Of a DNA stretch of 64,000 bases, positions 44,133 through 52,702 are shown in pieces. A model generated the notes under the pieces. That model was not told the origin of the DNA and did not search any database. It saw nothing but the letters and a program-made list of their open reading frames with translations. Made by a program: the position numbers and the translations under genes. The DNA is from Pseudotabrizicola sediminis. Lineage in GTDB: Bacteria; Pseudomonadota; Alphaproteobacteria; Rhodobacterales; Rhodobacteraceae. Location: NCBI RefSeq assembly GCF_004745575.1, contig NZ_RPEM01000005.1, forward strand, positions 62,001-126,000, read 5' to 3'. The stretch's first letter is position 1; each line of letters starts with the position of its first letter.

Positions 44133-44243
44133 GGCGTGCCTTTCCGGTGGGGGTTGCATTTTGGCGGGTCGGGAACTTGCCAGAAAGGCTGCGCCCGGAG
44201 TGCGTAGAATTGATTAACGGCGCGCGCTGCAGCCGTGCGGATG

Positions 44244-44260
44244 CTGCGATGCGGCAAATT
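44244..44260 (+). promoter_or_regulatory. TGC-rich putative operator upstream of the Mcl2-like lyase
   Basis: CTGCGATGCGGCAAATT, 64 bp before the ATG. Same CTGC-N2-TGCGGCA core as at 6149 (minus), 59965 and 61519. A further TGC-rich stretch (GCGCTGCAGCCGTGCGG) lies immediately upstream. Confidence 0.45.
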
Positions 44261-44324
44261 TATGCTTGCGATTTGTGACGAAGTCGGAGCTTCTGGCGCA
44301 AGATTATTGCTTGAGGTCGAATCA

Positions 44325-45179
44325 ATGCCGAAGCCCGCCCGCCCCTTCCGCTCTGTCTTGTATATCCCCGGCTCGAAAGAGCGGGCGCTGGAAAAGGCGC
44401 AAGGGCTGGCTGCAGATGCGATCATCTTTGATCTGGAAGATGCGGTGGCGCCTGAGGAAAAGGCGCGCGCGCGCGCGGTGCTGGCGCAGGCCTTGCGGGC
44501 TGATTATGGGCCAAGGGCGCGGATCGTGCGGATCAACGGGTTTGATACCGGCTGGGGCCGCGAGGATGCGGCAGTGTTTGCGGGCCATCCGGGGGTGGAT
44601 GCGGTGCTGATCCCCAAGGTCAGCACACGCGCCGATCTGGATGCGGTGGCGGAGATTGTGCCGGGAAAGCCGCTGTGGGCGATGATGGAAACCGCGCTGG
44701 GGATGCTGAATGCGGCAGCGATTGCGGCGCATCCGGCGTTGCAGGGCATGGTGATGGGCACCAATGATCTGGCGCGTGAGCTGGGTGCGCGCACGCGTGC
44801 CGACCGGCTGCCGATGATGGCGGGGCTGGGGCTGTGCCTCCTCGCCGCCAAGGCGCATGACCGGGTGATTGTGGATGGCGTCTATAACGCCTTCAAGGAT
44901 GATGACGGGTTGCGGGCGGAATGCGAACAGGGCCGCGATATGGGTTTTGACGGCAAGACGCTGATCCACCCGTTGCAACTGGAGATCGCCAACGCCGCCT
45001 TTGCGCCGAGTGAGGCCGAGCTTGATCTTGCCCGCCGCCAGATTGCGGCCTTTGACGCGGCGCTGGCAGAAGGGCAGGCGGTGGCGGTGGTGGATGGCAG
45101 GATCGTGGAGAACCTGCACATTGTGACCGCCAAGGCCACACTGGCGCGGGCAGATGCGATTGCGGGTCTCGTCGTTTGA
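44325..45179 (+). CDS. mcl2: HpcH/HpaI-type CoA lyase, probable (3S)-malyl-CoA thioesterase
   Basis: 284 aa, CitE-like TIM barrel. RSVLYIPGSKERALEKA, IIFDLEDAVAPEEKARAR (metal-binding Asp/Glu), WAMMETALGMLNA and GFDGKTLIHPLQLEIAN are the expected motifs. The length fits Mcl2-type enzymes better than the longer malyl/methylmalyl-CoA lyase Mcl1. In the EMC pathway Mcl2 hydrolyses malyl-CoA to malate and CoA. Its neighbours mch, sdh and mdh support this. A citramalyl-CoA or related lyase remains possible. The in-frame region before 44325 is the promoter. Confidence 0.82.
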   Translation: MPKPARPFRSVLYIPGSKERALEKAQGLAADAIIFDLEDAVAPEEKARARAVLAQALRADYGPRARIVRINGFDTGWGREDAAVFAGHPGVDAVLIPKVSTRADLDAVAEIVPGKPLWAMMETALGMLNAAAIAAHPALQGMVMGTNDLARELGARTRADRLPMMAGLGLCLLAAKAHDRVIVDGVYNAFKDDDGLRAECEQGRDMGFDGKTLIHPLQLEIANAAFAPSEAELDLARRQIAAFDAALAEGQAVAVVDGRIVENLHIVTAKATLARADAIAGLVV

Positions 45180-45213
45180 GGCCATGGTACGGCCAGGCAA
45201 CCGGAGGTGACCC

Positions 45214-45759
45214 ATGACAATCCTTATCCTTGGTGTGGCGCTCTGGTGGGGCGCGCATTTCTTCAAACGGCTGGCCCCCGAAGCACGCGCCCGTATGGGC
45301 GAGGCGGGCAAGGGTGCGGTGGCCGTTGCCTTGGTGATCAGTGTCGCGCTGATGTACTGGGGGTATGGTCTGGCCGAGGGGCCGGTCTGGTGGGGGCGGT
45401 CGGCTGCACTGGTGGGCATCAACAACCTGTTGATGGTGCTGGCGATCTATTTCTACGCGGTGTCGGGGTCGAAAACCTGGCTGGCGCGCAAGGTGCGGCA
45501 CCCGCAGCTGACCGGGTTCAAGCTGTGGGCCGTGGCGCATTTGCTGGTGAACGGCGATCTGCGCAGCTTTGTGCTGTTTGGCGGCTTGCTGGCCTGGGCG
45601 GTTGTGTCGGTGATCGTGATCAACCGGGCGCAACCGGAATGGGTGCCGCCCGCGCCGCGCCCGGTGGTCAAGGAATTCGTGGCGATCGGGGCGACGGTTG
45701 TGGTGACGCTGGTGGTGATGCTGATCCACAACTGGCTGGGTGTGCAGCCCTGGGGCTGA
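45214..45759 (+). CDS. NnrU family membrane protein
   Basis: 181 aa with four to five hydrophobic segments: TILILGVALWWGAHFFKRL, AVAVALVISVALMYWGYGL and others. The RHPQLTGFKLWAVAHLLVNGD motif is the NnrU signature. NnrU is linked to nitrite/nitric oxide metabolism in denitrifiers but is widespread in alphaproteobacteria without denitrification; no nitrogen-oxide genes are nearby. It follows the lyase by 34 bp. Confidence 0.9.
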   Translation: MTILILGVALWWGAHFFKRLAPEARARMGEAGKGAVAVALVISVALMYWGYGLAEGPVWWGRSAALVGINNLLMVLAIYFYAVSGSKTWLARKVRHPQLTGFKLWAVAHLLVNGDLRSFVLFGGLLAWAVVSVIVINRAQPEWVPPAPRPVVKEFVAIGATVVVTLVVMLIHNWLGVQPWG

Positions 45760-45772
45760 GGGGGGCAAGGCA

Positions 45773-45976
45773 ATGAAACTGTACCGGTTTTTGACGGATG
45801 ATGACACGTCGGTGTTCTGCCACAAGGTGACGGCGGCGCTGAACAAAGGTTGGGTGCTGCATGGCGCGCCGACCTATGCCTTTGACGCCGCGCGCGGCGT
45901 GATGCGCTGCGGGCAGGCGGTGGTGAAGGAGTCGCTGGGGGAATACACGCCCGAGACGAAGCTGGGCGATCATTAG
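45773..45976 (+). CDS. DUF1737 domain protein
   Basis: 67 aa. MKLYRFLTDDDTSVFCHKV, then ALNKGWVLHGAPTYAFD and MRCGQAVVKE, the DUF1737 pattern of a small soluble protein of unknown function. It is 13 bp after the NnrU stop and upstream of mch, so it belongs to the same run of plus-strand genes. Confidence 0.85.
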   Translation: MKLYRFLTDDDTSVFCHKVTAALNKGWVLHGAPTYAFDAARGVMRCGQAVVKESLGEYTPETKLGDH

Positions 45977-46064
45977 CCTGCGTCTGCGCCAACGGGACCC
46001 ATCGAACCGGGGGGCGAGCCCCGCCGCCGCCGGCTTTTCGGACCGGTGGCTTATCCGGTGGCGG

Positions 46065-46094
46065 CCCCCCGCGATATGTTTGAACAGATGAAGG
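46065..46094 (+). repeat. GATATNT-TGAACAGATGA element, copy upstream of mch
   Basis: A C-run then GCGATATGTTTGAACAGATG and AAGG. It closely matches the element at 54601-54632. The 3' end of this copy supplies the AAGGAG ribosome binding site of mch. Confidence 0.6.
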
Positions 46095-46102
46095 AGATGG
46101 CC

Positions 46103-47128
46103 GTGAAAACCAACCCGGGGCGCTTTTTCGAGGATTACCGGCTGGGTGAAACCATTGCCCATGCGGTGCCGCGCACCCTGTCGGGCGGCGAGCGGGCGGT
46201 GTATCACGCGCTCTATCCGGCGCGGCATGCGGTTTATTCGTCGGATCAGTTTGCGCAAGGCTGCGGGCTGCCCGCGTCGCCCATGGATGATCTGGCGGCG
46301 TTCCATACGGTGTTCGGCAAGACCGTGCCCGATATCAGCCTGAACGCGATTGCCAATCTGGGCTATGCCGAGGGGCGCTGGCTGCAGCCGGTGTATCCGG
46401 GCGATACCCTGCGGGCGCAGAGCACGGTGATCGGGCTGAAGGAAAACTCCAGCGGGACATCGGGCGTGGTCTGGGTGCGCACGCGCGGCTTCAATCAAGA
46501 TGACGCGCCGGTGCTGGACTATGTACGCTGGGTGATGGTGCGCAAAGGCCGGCTGGACGCGCCCGCGCCGACGGCGGTGGTGCCGCAGCTGGCGCCGGTG
46601 GTGGTACCAGAGGATCTGGTGCTGCCAAAGGGGCTGGATTTCACCCGCTATGATTTCGCACTGGCCGGCGAGCGGCACCGTTGGGGCGATTACACGGTGG
46701 GCGAGCAGATCGACCATGTGGACGGCGTGACGGTGGAAGAGGCCGAGCATATGCTGGCCACGCGGCTGTGGCAGAACACCGCCAAGGTGCATTTCGATGC
46801 GACGGTGCGGACCGATGGCAAGCGGCTGATCTATGGCGGGCATATCATCAGTCTGGCGCGGGCGCTGTCGTTCAACGGGTTGGCCAATGCGCAGATGATC
46901 GTGGCGCTGAATGCAGGTGCCCATGCCAACCCTTGTTTTGCAGGCGATACGGTGCGGGCCTGGTCCGAGGTATTGGACCGCGCGGAAACCAGCGCCCCCG
47001 GCGTGGGCGCGGTGCGGTTGCGGCTGGTGGCGACGCGCGGGGCGGCCTTTGACCTGCGCGGTGCGGATGGCAAGTATATGCCCGAGGTGCTGCTGGATCT
47101 GGACTATTGGGCGCTGATGCCGCGGTAG
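46103..47128 (+). CDS. mch: mesaconyl-CoA hydratase (beta-methylmalyl-CoA dehydratase)
   Basis: 341 aa, two hot-dog (MaoC) domains in tandem, the arrangement of Mch. Starts KTNPGRFFEDYRLGETIAHA; the N-domain has RTLSGGERAVYHALYPARH and the C-domain RHRWGDYTVGEQIDHVDGV and GGHIISLARALSFNGL. It interconverts mesaconyl-CoA and (2R,3S)-beta-methylmalyl-CoA in the EMC pathway. The GTG at 46103 is preferred because AAGGAG lies 6 bp upstream; an ATG at 46097 is too close to that site. It lies 202 bp before sdhC. Confidence 0.93.
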   Translation: MKTNPGRFFEDYRLGETIAHAVPRTLSGGERAVYHALYPARHAVYSSDQFAQGCGLPASPMDDLAAFHTVFGKTVPDISLNAIANLGYAEGRWLQPVYPGDTLRAQSTVIGLKENSSGTSGVVWVRTRGFNQDDAPVLDYVRWVMVRKGRLDAPAPTAVVPQLAPVVVPEDLVLPKGLDFTRYDFALAGERHRWGDYTVGEQIDHVDGVTVEEAEHMLATRLWQNTAKVHFDATVRTDGKRLIYGGHIISLARALSFNGLANAQMIVALNAGAHANPCFAGDTVRAWSEVLDRAETSAPGVGAVRLRLVATRGAAFDLRGADGKYMPEVLLDLDYWALMPR

Positions 47129-47137
47129 GGGCGTGTT

Positions 47138-47199
47138 GTGATCACAGCTGGAAAATTCGTGATCACAAAGCCGGAATATTTCCGATGTTATCGCTAAAA
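47138..47199 (+). promoter_or_regulatory. phased GTGATCAC operator pair upstream of sdhC
   Basis: Exact GTGATCAC at 47138-47145 and 47159-47166, again 21 bp apart, followed by GCCGGAATATTTCCGATG and TCGCTAAAAT. This block is colinear with the one upstream of sucC read in the sense direction. The sites are 165-193 bp before the sdhC ATG. Confidence 0.75.
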
Positions 47200-47201
47200 T
47201 G

Positions 47202-47220
47202 CTGCGGATGCGGCATTGCA
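47202..47220 (+). promoter_or_regulatory. TGC-rich element upstream of sdhC
   Basis: CTGCGGATGCGGCATTGCA. Variant of the shared motif with 3 instead of 2 bases between CTGC and TGCGGCA, 110 bp before sdhC and directly after the conserved operator block. Confidence 0.35.
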
Positions 47221-47330
47221 AGACGTGACAGGCCGGAAAAAAGCGCTATTCAGTAAGTGATCAACCGAAGCGCGCCCCGGACCGGACCAGTTGACGGACC
47301 CGGGACCAGCCAGCGACGAAGGAAACCGAG

Positions 47331-47717
47331 ATGGCGAACGTCAAGCAGGCCAAGCGGCCGCTTTCCCCGCATTTGCAGATTTACCGGCCGCAACTGACCT
47401 CTATCACCTCGATCCTGACGCGGATCACCGGAAACGCGCTGATTGTGGGCACGATGCTGGCGGTGTGGTGGCTGTTGGCGGCGGCAACCTCTGCAGACAT
47501 GTTTGCAACGGCAGATGCGGTGGCGACCAGCTGGTTCGGGGATCTGGTGTTTACCGGATCGCTCTGGGCGGTGTGGTATCACTATCTGGCGGGTCTGCGG
47601 CATCTGTATTTCGATGCGGGCAAGGGCCTGGACATACCGACAGCGGAAAAGCTGGGCTGGGGTGTCATCGGTGGGTCGGTCGTGCTGACCGTGATCACAA
47701 TTATACTGGTTCAGTAA
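47331..47717 (+). CDS. sdhC: succinate dehydrogenase cytochrome b556 subunit
   Basis: 128 aa with three membrane helices. The N-terminal RPLSPHLQIYRPQLTSITS and the HYLAGLRHLYFDAG segment (heme-ligand His) are the SdhC signatures. It anchors the SdhAB catalytic part in the inner membrane and takes part in quinone and heme binding. First gene of sdhCDA-lipoproteins-B, under the GTGATCAC-type control region. Confidence 0.97.
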   Translation: MANVKQAKRPLSPHLQIYRPQLTSITSILTRITGNALIVGTMLAVWWLLAAATSADMFATADAVATSWFGDLVFTGSLWAVWYHYLAGLRHLYFDAGKGLDIPTAEKLGWGVIGGSVVLTVITIILVQ

Positions 47718-47729
47718 GGGGCGAAGCAG

Positions 47730-48101
47730 ATGCGGTATTTGACCGATCGTAAGCGGGCCGTTGGCAAGGGGGCTTCGGGCACCGGGACCGAGCATCATTG
47801 GGCGATGCAGGTGTCGGCGGTGGGGCTGGCGCTGCTGATGCCGGTCTGGCTGTATGTGTTCGGCTCGGCGCTTGGCGGCACGCAGGCAGAGGTGGTGGCC
47901 ACCTTCTCGCGCCCGTTCCCGGCGATCCTGACGGCGCTGTTGCTGGTGGCGGGGATGAAGCACTTTGCCAGTGGCGCGCAGATGATGATTGAAGATTACG
48001 CCCAGGGGACTGCGCGGAAAGTGGCGGTCATTCTGGTGACCTGTCTGGCGTGGGTCGTGGCGGCGACGGGGCTGTTTGCCCTGGCGCGCATGGCGTTGTG
48101 A
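47730..48101 (+). CDS. sdhD: succinate dehydrogenase membrane anchor subunit
   Basis: 123 aa, three membrane helices. Starts [20 protein letters not shown], continuing [13 protein letters not shown]; the [13 protein letters not shown] region contains the second heme ligand and the quinone-site Asp-Tyr. Partner of SdhC; 12 bp after it and 10 bp before sdhA. Confidence 0.96.
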   Translation: MRYLTDRKRAVGKGASGTGTEHHWAMQVSAVGLALLMPVWLYVFGSALGGTQAEVVATFSRPFPAILTALLLVAGMKHFASGAQMMIEDYAQGTARKVAVILVTCLAWVVAATGLFALARMAL

Positions 48102-48111
48102 AGGAAAGAAC

Positions 48112-49914
48112 ATGACGGCTTATCCTTATGAAGTGCACGACTATGATGTGGTTGTGGTGGGCGCGGGTGGTGCTGGCTTGCGCGCCACGCTGGGCATGGC
48201 AGAGCAGGGGCTGCGTACGGCCTGCGTGACCAAGGTGTTCCCGACCCGCAGCCACACGGTCGCCGCACAGGGCGGCATCGCCGCGTCTTTGGGCAATATG
48301 GGCCCGGACAGTTGGCAATGGCACATGTACGATACCGTCAAGGGTTCGGACTGGCTGGGCGATACCGATGCGATGGAATATCTGGCGCGCGAAGCCCCCA
48401 AGGCCGTGTACGAGCTTGAACATTACGGCGTGCCGTTTTCGCGCACCGAAGAGGGCAAGATCTATCAGCGCCCGTTCGGCGGCCATACGACCGAGTATGG
48501 CGAAGGCCCGCCGGTGCAGCGCACCTGTGCGGCGGCTGACCGCACGGGGCATGCGATCCTGCACACGCTGTATGGGCAATCGCTCAAGAACAATGCGGAA
48601 TTCTATATCGAATATTTCGCGCTGGACCTGATCATCACCGATGGTCGCTGCACCGGCGTGGTGGCGTGGAAGCTGGATGACGGCACCATGCATGTGTTCA
48701 ACGCCAAGATGGTGGTGCTGGCCACGGGTGGCTACGGCCGGGCGTATTTTTCTGCGACGAGCGCACACACTTGCACCGGTGACGGTGGTGGCATGGTGGC
48801 GCGGGCGGGTCTGCCGCTGCAGGATATGGAATTCGTGCAGTTCCACCCGACCGGCATCTATGGCTCCGGCTGTCTGATCACCGAAGGTGCCCGCGGCGAG
48901 GGCGGGTATCTGACCAATTCCGAAGGCGAGCGATTCATGGAACGCTATGCCCCGCATTACAAGGATCTGGCACCGCGCGATTACGTGTCGCGCTGCATGA
49001 CGCTGGAGATTCGCGAAGGCCGGGGCGTGGGGGCGAATGGCGACCATATCAGCCTGCACCTGAACCACCTGCCGAAGGAAACGCTGGATCTGCGCCTGCC
49101 GGGGATTTCCGAAAGCGCGCGCATCTTTGCCGGCGTTGACCTGACCAAGGAACCGATCCCGGTGCTGCCGACCGTGCACTACAACATGGGCGGCATCCCG
49201 ACGAATTACTGGGGTGAGGTGCTGAACCCCACTGCGGATAACCCCGATGCGATCTTCCCCGGCCTGATGGCCGTGGGCGAGGCGGGCTGTGCAAGCGTTC
49301 ATGGCGCGAACCGGCTGGGGTCGAACAGCCTGATCGACCTTGTGGTGTTTGGCCGCGCGGCGGCCATCCGTGCCGGCAAGGTGGTGGACCCGGAGGCGGC
49401 GACACCGGCGACCAACGTGGCCGAAGTGGACCGGGCGCTGTCGCGCTTTGACGGGTTGCGCCACGCGAACGGCGCGATCGGCACGGCCGAACTGCGGCTG
49501 GACATGCAAAAGACCATGCAGGCCGATGCAGCGGTGTTCCGCACCGACAAGACCCTTGCGGAAGGCGAGCGCAAGATGACCGAAATCGCCGGTCGTGTGG
49601 CGGATCTGAAGGTCACCGACCGCAGCCTGATCTGGAACAGCGACCTGATGGAGACGCTGGAACTGACCAACCTGATGCCGAATGCGCTGGCCACCATCTA
49701 TGGCGCGCATGCCCGGACCGAAAGCCGCGGCGCCCATGCGCATGAGGATTATCCGACGCGCGATGATGCCAACTGGCGCAAGCACAGCCTTGCGCATGTC
49801 GATGGCGCATCGGTGAGGATGAGCTATCGGGCCGTGCACACCGACCCGCTGACGACGGAAGCCGAAGGCGGCATCAGCCTCAAGAAAATCGCCCCGGCAG
49901 AGCGGAAGTTCTGA
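48112..49914 (+). CDS. sdhA: succinate dehydrogenase flavoprotein subunit
   Basis: 600 aa. FAD site [20 protein letters not shown], covalent-flavin His in [11 protein letters not shown], substrate residues in [14 protein letters not shown], and active-site Arg in [16 protein letters not shown]. It oxidises succinate to fumarate. The frame is open 36 bp upstream inside sdhD, but [12 protein letters not shown] is the family start and is preceded by AAGGAAAG. Confidence 0.98.
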   Translation: MTAYPYEVHDYDVVVVGAGGAGLRATLGMAEQGLRTACVTKVFPTRSHTVAAQGGIAASLGNMGPDSWQWHMYDTVKGSDWLGDTDAMEYLAREAPKAVYELEHYGVPFSRTEEGKIYQRPFGGHTTEYGEGPPVQRTCAAADRTGHAILHTLYGQSLKNNAEFYIEYFALDLIITDGRCTGVVAWKLDDGTMHVFNAKMVVLATGGYGRAYFSATSAHTCTGDGGGMVARAGLPLQDMEFVQFHPTGIYGSGCLITEGARGEGGYLTNSEGERFMERYAPHYKDLAPRDYVSRCMTLEIREGRGVGANGDHISLHLNHLPKETLDLRLPGISESARIFAGVDLTKEPIPVLPTVHYNMGGIPTNYWGEVLNPTADNPDAIFPGLMAVGEAGCASVHGANRLGSNSLIDLVVFGRAAAIRAGKVVDPEAATPATNVAEVDRALSRFDGLRHANGAIGTAELRLDMQKTMQADAAVFRTDKTLAEGERKMTEIAGRVADLKVTDRSLIWNSDLMETLELTNLMPNALATIYGAHARTESRGAHAHEDYPTRDDANWRKHSLAHVDGASVRMSYRAVHTDPLTTEAEGGISLKKIAPAERKF

Positions 49915-50036
49915 TGCACCAGCGCCCGGCACATCGGCCCGTTTCCGCCGCTGCACGCAAATGTGCGGCGCCGGGGGCTGGCGTGGCGGGGCCCTTGCGT
50001 CATCCTGTGCGCGGAAACGTGCAAAGGGTGGTGCAG

Positions 50037-50351
50037 ATGCGTTGGATTGTATTGTCGTCTTTGATGCTGCTGGCAGCCTGCGATCCGCAGCAGGTGGCCG
50101 ATCAGGCCGGGCGGCGCCTTGCCGCCACGGTGGTGTTGCCGGTGGTGCAGCTGGACATGCCGACACCGCTGGCGCAGCGGGCCACCGATTGCATCGTGCG
50201 CAATGCAACGGCGGCAGAGGTGCAGGCCCTGGCGCGGGATGTGGCGGTGGTGGCGGGGTCGTCGACCAAGGCCACGATCCGCGGCATCGCCTTGCGCCCC
50301 GAGGCCGGTGCCTGTTTTGCCGCCAACGGCGTGCCACAGGTGCGGACATGA
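50037..50351 (+). CDS. small lipoprotein in the sdh operon (1)
   Basis: 104 aa. Signal peptide with lipobox: MRWIVLSSLMLLAAC. The mature part includes ATDCIVRNATAAEVQALARD and EAGACFAANGVPQVRT, with two cysteines that could form a disulfide. No known function. It overlaps the next gene by ATGA and lies between sdhA and sdhB, so it is co-expressed with succinate dehydrogenase. The upstream in-frame region from sdhA's stop lacks the character of a mature protein. Confidence 0.8.
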   Translation: MRWIVLSSLMLLAACDPQQVADQAGRRLAATVVLPVVQLDMPTPLAQRATDCIVRNATAAEVQALARDVAVVAGSSTKATIRGIALRPEAGACFAANGVPQVRT

Positions 50352-50644
50352 GGCGCGTGCTGGTTATGGGGCTGCCGCTCATGCTGCTGGCCTGTGGGCC
50401 AGTCCCTTTGCCGCAGGCCGAGCGGGAGTGTCTTCAGCGCGCCCGGCTGGCGCAACAGCCGCGTGGTGAGGTTGCGGCGGGTGTCGGCACTGGCGGGAGG
50501 GCCGTCGGGCGCATCAAGCTGGAGGTCACGTCCGATTTTATCATGGGGCGTGATCCGTCTGCGGTTTACGACTCTTGCGTCTATCAGAAATCCGGGCAGG
50601 CCCCCAGCCGCCCGCTCTATTCATTTCCCGAATGGAAGGGATAA
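50348..50644 (+). CDS. small lipoprotein in the sdh operon (2)
   Basis: 98 aa. MRRVLVMGLPLMLLAC is a lipoprotein signal with lipobox; the mature part has AERECLQRARLAQQPRG, followed by GRIKLEVTSDFIMGRDPSAV and YDSCVYQKSGQ. Its start overlaps the stop of the previous lipoprotein (ATGA), so translation is probably coupled. sdhB begins 3 bp after its stop. Family not recognised. Confidence 0.78.
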   Translation: MRRVLVMGLPLMLLACGPVPLPQAERECLQRARLAQQPRGEVAAGVGTGGRAVGRIKLEVTSDFIMGRDPSAVYDSCVYQKSGQAPSRPLYSFPEWKG

Positions 50645-50647
50645 ACC

Positions 50648-51424
50648 ATGGTTCAATTCACGCTTCCCAAAAACAGCACCATCCGCACCGGCAAGACCTG
50701 GCCGAAGCCGGAGGGCAAGAATGTGCGGAAATTCCAGATTTACCGCTGGAACCCGGATGACGGGAAAAACCCGCAGGTCGACACCTATTTCGTCGATATG
50801 GACAGCTGCGGCCCGATGATTCTGGACGCGCTGATCAAGATCAAGACCGAGATTGACCCAACGCTGACCTTCCGCCGGTCGTGCCGTGAGGGGATCTGCG
50901 GATCTTGCGCGATGAACATCGATGGCATCAACACCCTCGCCTGCATCTATGGCCTGGACGAGGTGAAGGGCGATGTGAAGATCTATCCGTTGCCGCATCT
51001 GCCGGTGATCAAGGATCTGATCCCCGATCTGACGCATTTCTATGCCCAGCATGCCAGCATCATGCCCTGGCTGGAAACCAAGACCAACCGGCCCGCGAAA
51101 GAGTGGCGCCAGTCGATCGAAGACCGCGAAAAGCTGGACGGTTTGTACGAATGCGTGATGTGCGCGTCGTGCAGCACGTCTTGCCCATCGTATTGGTGGA
51201 ACGGCGACAAGTATCTGGGGCCTGCGGCCTTGCTGCACGCCTATCGCTGGATCATCGACAGCCGGGATGAGGCGACGGGCGAGCGTCTGGATGATCTGGA
51301 AGATCCGTTCAAGCTGTACCGGTGCCACACCATCATGAACTGCGCCAAGACCTGCCCCAAGGGGCTGAACCCGGCCAAGGCGATTGCCGAGATCAAGAAG
51401 ATGATGGTCGAACGGGTGGTGTGA
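50648..51424 (+). CDS. sdhB: succinate dehydrogenase iron-sulfur subunit
   Basis: 258 aa. All three clusters are visible: [2Fe-2S] [13 protein letters not shown] with a later Cys in NTLACIYGL, [4Fe-4S] [16 protein letters not shown], and [3Fe-4S]/[4Fe-4S] [17 protein letters not shown]. It carries electrons from SdhA to the quinone site in SdhCD. Last gene of the operon, followed by a strong terminator. Confidence 0.98.
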   Translation: MVQFTLPKNSTIRTGKTWPKPEGKNVRKFQIYRWNPDDGKNPQVDTYFVDMDSCGPMILDALIKIKTEIDPTLTFRRSCREGICGSCAMNIDGINTLACIYGLDEVKGDVKIYPLPHLPVIKDLIPDLTHFYAQHASIMPWLETKTNRPAKEWRQSIEDREKLDGLYECVMCASCSTSCPSYWWNGDKYLGPAALLHAYRWIIDSRDEATGERLDDLEDPFKLYRCHTIMNCAKTCPKGLNPAKAIAEIKKMMVERVV

Positions 51425-51830
51425 CCCACGCTGATTGCAAAACGGCCCCGGTAGATCCGGGGCCGTTTTGCATTTCGGTGACCATGCGGTGGAAAGTGGT
51501 ATCCGGTCCATCGGGCGGGGAGAGGCGCACCACAGACGTGGCCCCAAGCGCCGAAAGGGCGCTGGCCTGTGCGAGAGAGATGTGGGCATCTGGCATGATC
51601 GCCGACCGGCCACCACTGTCACCTGCCGACGGCGTGGTGCGGGTGGCGAGCGCCTCTGCGGTGCGGGCATAATGCAGCAGCTTTTCCAGCCCTTTTGCAG
51701 CCTGGGACTGTTCAACCGCGATACTTTTGGCGTCTGGCGGAACCTTGGCCGCCGCGACCTGTGTTTGCAACAGCATGACAGCCGAACGCATGGAAATTGT
51801 GGGAGGGGGCAATGAAATTTTTGGCAGCAT
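51393..51830 (-). CDS. hypothetical protein overlapping the sdh terminator
   Basis: 145 aa frame starting [20 protein letters not shown] with GGAAAGGA just upstream. It contains heptad-like [11 protein letters not shown] and [19 protein letters not shown] stretches that look like a real helical protein. Its last 30 residues are read antisense through the sdh terminator and the end of sdhB, which is odd. No family recognised. The N-terminal two thirds may be genuine with an extended tail. Confidence 0.45.
   Translation of the reverse strand: MLPKISLPPPTISMRSAVMLLQTQVAAAKVPPDAKSIAVEQSQAAKGLEKLLHYARTAEALATRTTPSAGDSGGRSAIMPDAHISLAQASALSALGATSVVRLSPPDGPDTTFHRMVTEMQNGPGSTGAVLQSAWVTPPVRPSSS
51437..51471 (+). 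terminator. rho-independent terminator of the sdh operon
   Basis: A perfect 15-bp stem (51437-51451 with 51457-51471) with loop TAGAT; the 3' arm ends CCGTTTTGC. It starts 13 bp after the sdhB stop. The symmetric arm also offers TTTT on the minus strand. Confidence 0.92.
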
Positions 51831-51984
51831 GGTCCTTTCCTTTCCACTCAGCGCTGCGGGCAAGATACCAAATGCTGCAGGCAAGATATGAAGGATCCGT
51901 AAACGGCGTCGGCCCGGGTGCCTTCGCTCTGGTTCTCGCACAATCATCCGGCTAGCATCCGTGCAAAGATACAAGGAACGCTCC

Positions 51985-52380
51985 ATGCCGCTGTTACAAC
52001 TTGTCTATGCCTCGCGGCCCTTTGGCTTTGACCAGCCGACGCTGACCGCCATTCTGTTCGATGCCCGGCGCTGCAACACGCGCGATGACATTACCGGCGC
52101 GCTGATCTGCCGGGACGATGTGTTCTTGCAATTGCTCGAAGGTCCGGCTCCGTTGGTCGAGGCGGCCTATGCGCGCATCCGCAAGGATGACCGGCATCTT
52201 GAGGTGCGCGAATTGCTGTGCCGGGTGATCGCGGATGATCAGCGCATGTTCGCAGGCTGGGCGATGAAGGACGACCCGGCGACCAGCCTGATCTGGTCGC
52301 GCGAAGAGGTCGCGGATGGGGTGCCCGAGCGCGCGGATGAGGCAGCGGTGCTGGCGGTGTTTGCGCAACTGGTGGGTTGA
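51985..52380 (+). CDS. BLUF-domain blue-light sensor
   Basis: 131 aa single-domain protein of BlrB-like size. BLUF features are intact: the photoactive Tyr in LLQLVYASRP, the Asn in ARRCNTRDDITGALI, the Gln in VFLQLLEGP, and a Trp in the FAGWAMK segment near residue 92. It binds FAD non-covalently and responds to blue light. No output domain is present, so it acts through a partner. The start is MPLLQLVYA; the longer in-frame start adds eight residues outside the domain. It is 3 bp before the small membrane protein gene, a possible partner. Confidence 0.93.
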   Translation: MPLLQLVYASRPFGFDQPTLTAILFDARRCNTRDDITGALICRDDVFLQLLEGPAPLVEAAYARIRKDDRHLEVRELLCRVIADDQRMFAGWAMKDDPATSLIWSREEVADGVPERADEAAVLAVFAQLVG

Positions 52381-52383
52381 GGC

Positions 52384-52575
52384 GTGCCGCTGCTGCTGCT
52401 GATCCTGCTGCTGTCGGTTCTGGCCTACATGTGGATCACAAGGCGCACCTCGACGCTGACGCGTGCCTGCAGGTGGCGGCAGGAACAATCGGCGGGCCAG
52501 TGGCGTTGTGTTGCCTGTGGGGCTGTGGTGCCGGGTGCAGTGGAGCCACGCGATTGCCTGCGGCCAAAGGCATAG
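52384..52575 (+). CDS. small membrane protein with CxxC motif
   Basis: 63 aa, GTG start 3 bp after the BLUF stop. Residues 2-18 are a leucine-rich membrane helix, followed by a basic region and WRCVACGAVV, a half zinc-ribbon-like CxxC. There is no RBS other than within the BLUF gene end, so translation would be coupled. Function unknown. Confidence 0.55.
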   Translation: MPLLLLILLLSVLAYMWITRRTSTLTRACRWRQEQSAGQWRCVACGAVVPGAVEPRDCLRPKA

Positions 52576-52702
52576 ACGCCACCGTGCCCGGCTTCGTGCA
52601 AGGTCTTGTGCGTCAGCGCAGGGCCAGAGCCCGGATAACGCGTGGCCGCACGGGGCCGGGGGTGTTAGCATTTGCGTCCGGAGCAGACATAAAGGGAGTG
52701 GT

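Noticed and set aside
48028-50382. 784-codon minus-strand open frame across sdhA and the lipoproteins
   Set aside because: Shadow of sdhA, whose flavin and active-site motifs are complete on the plus strand.
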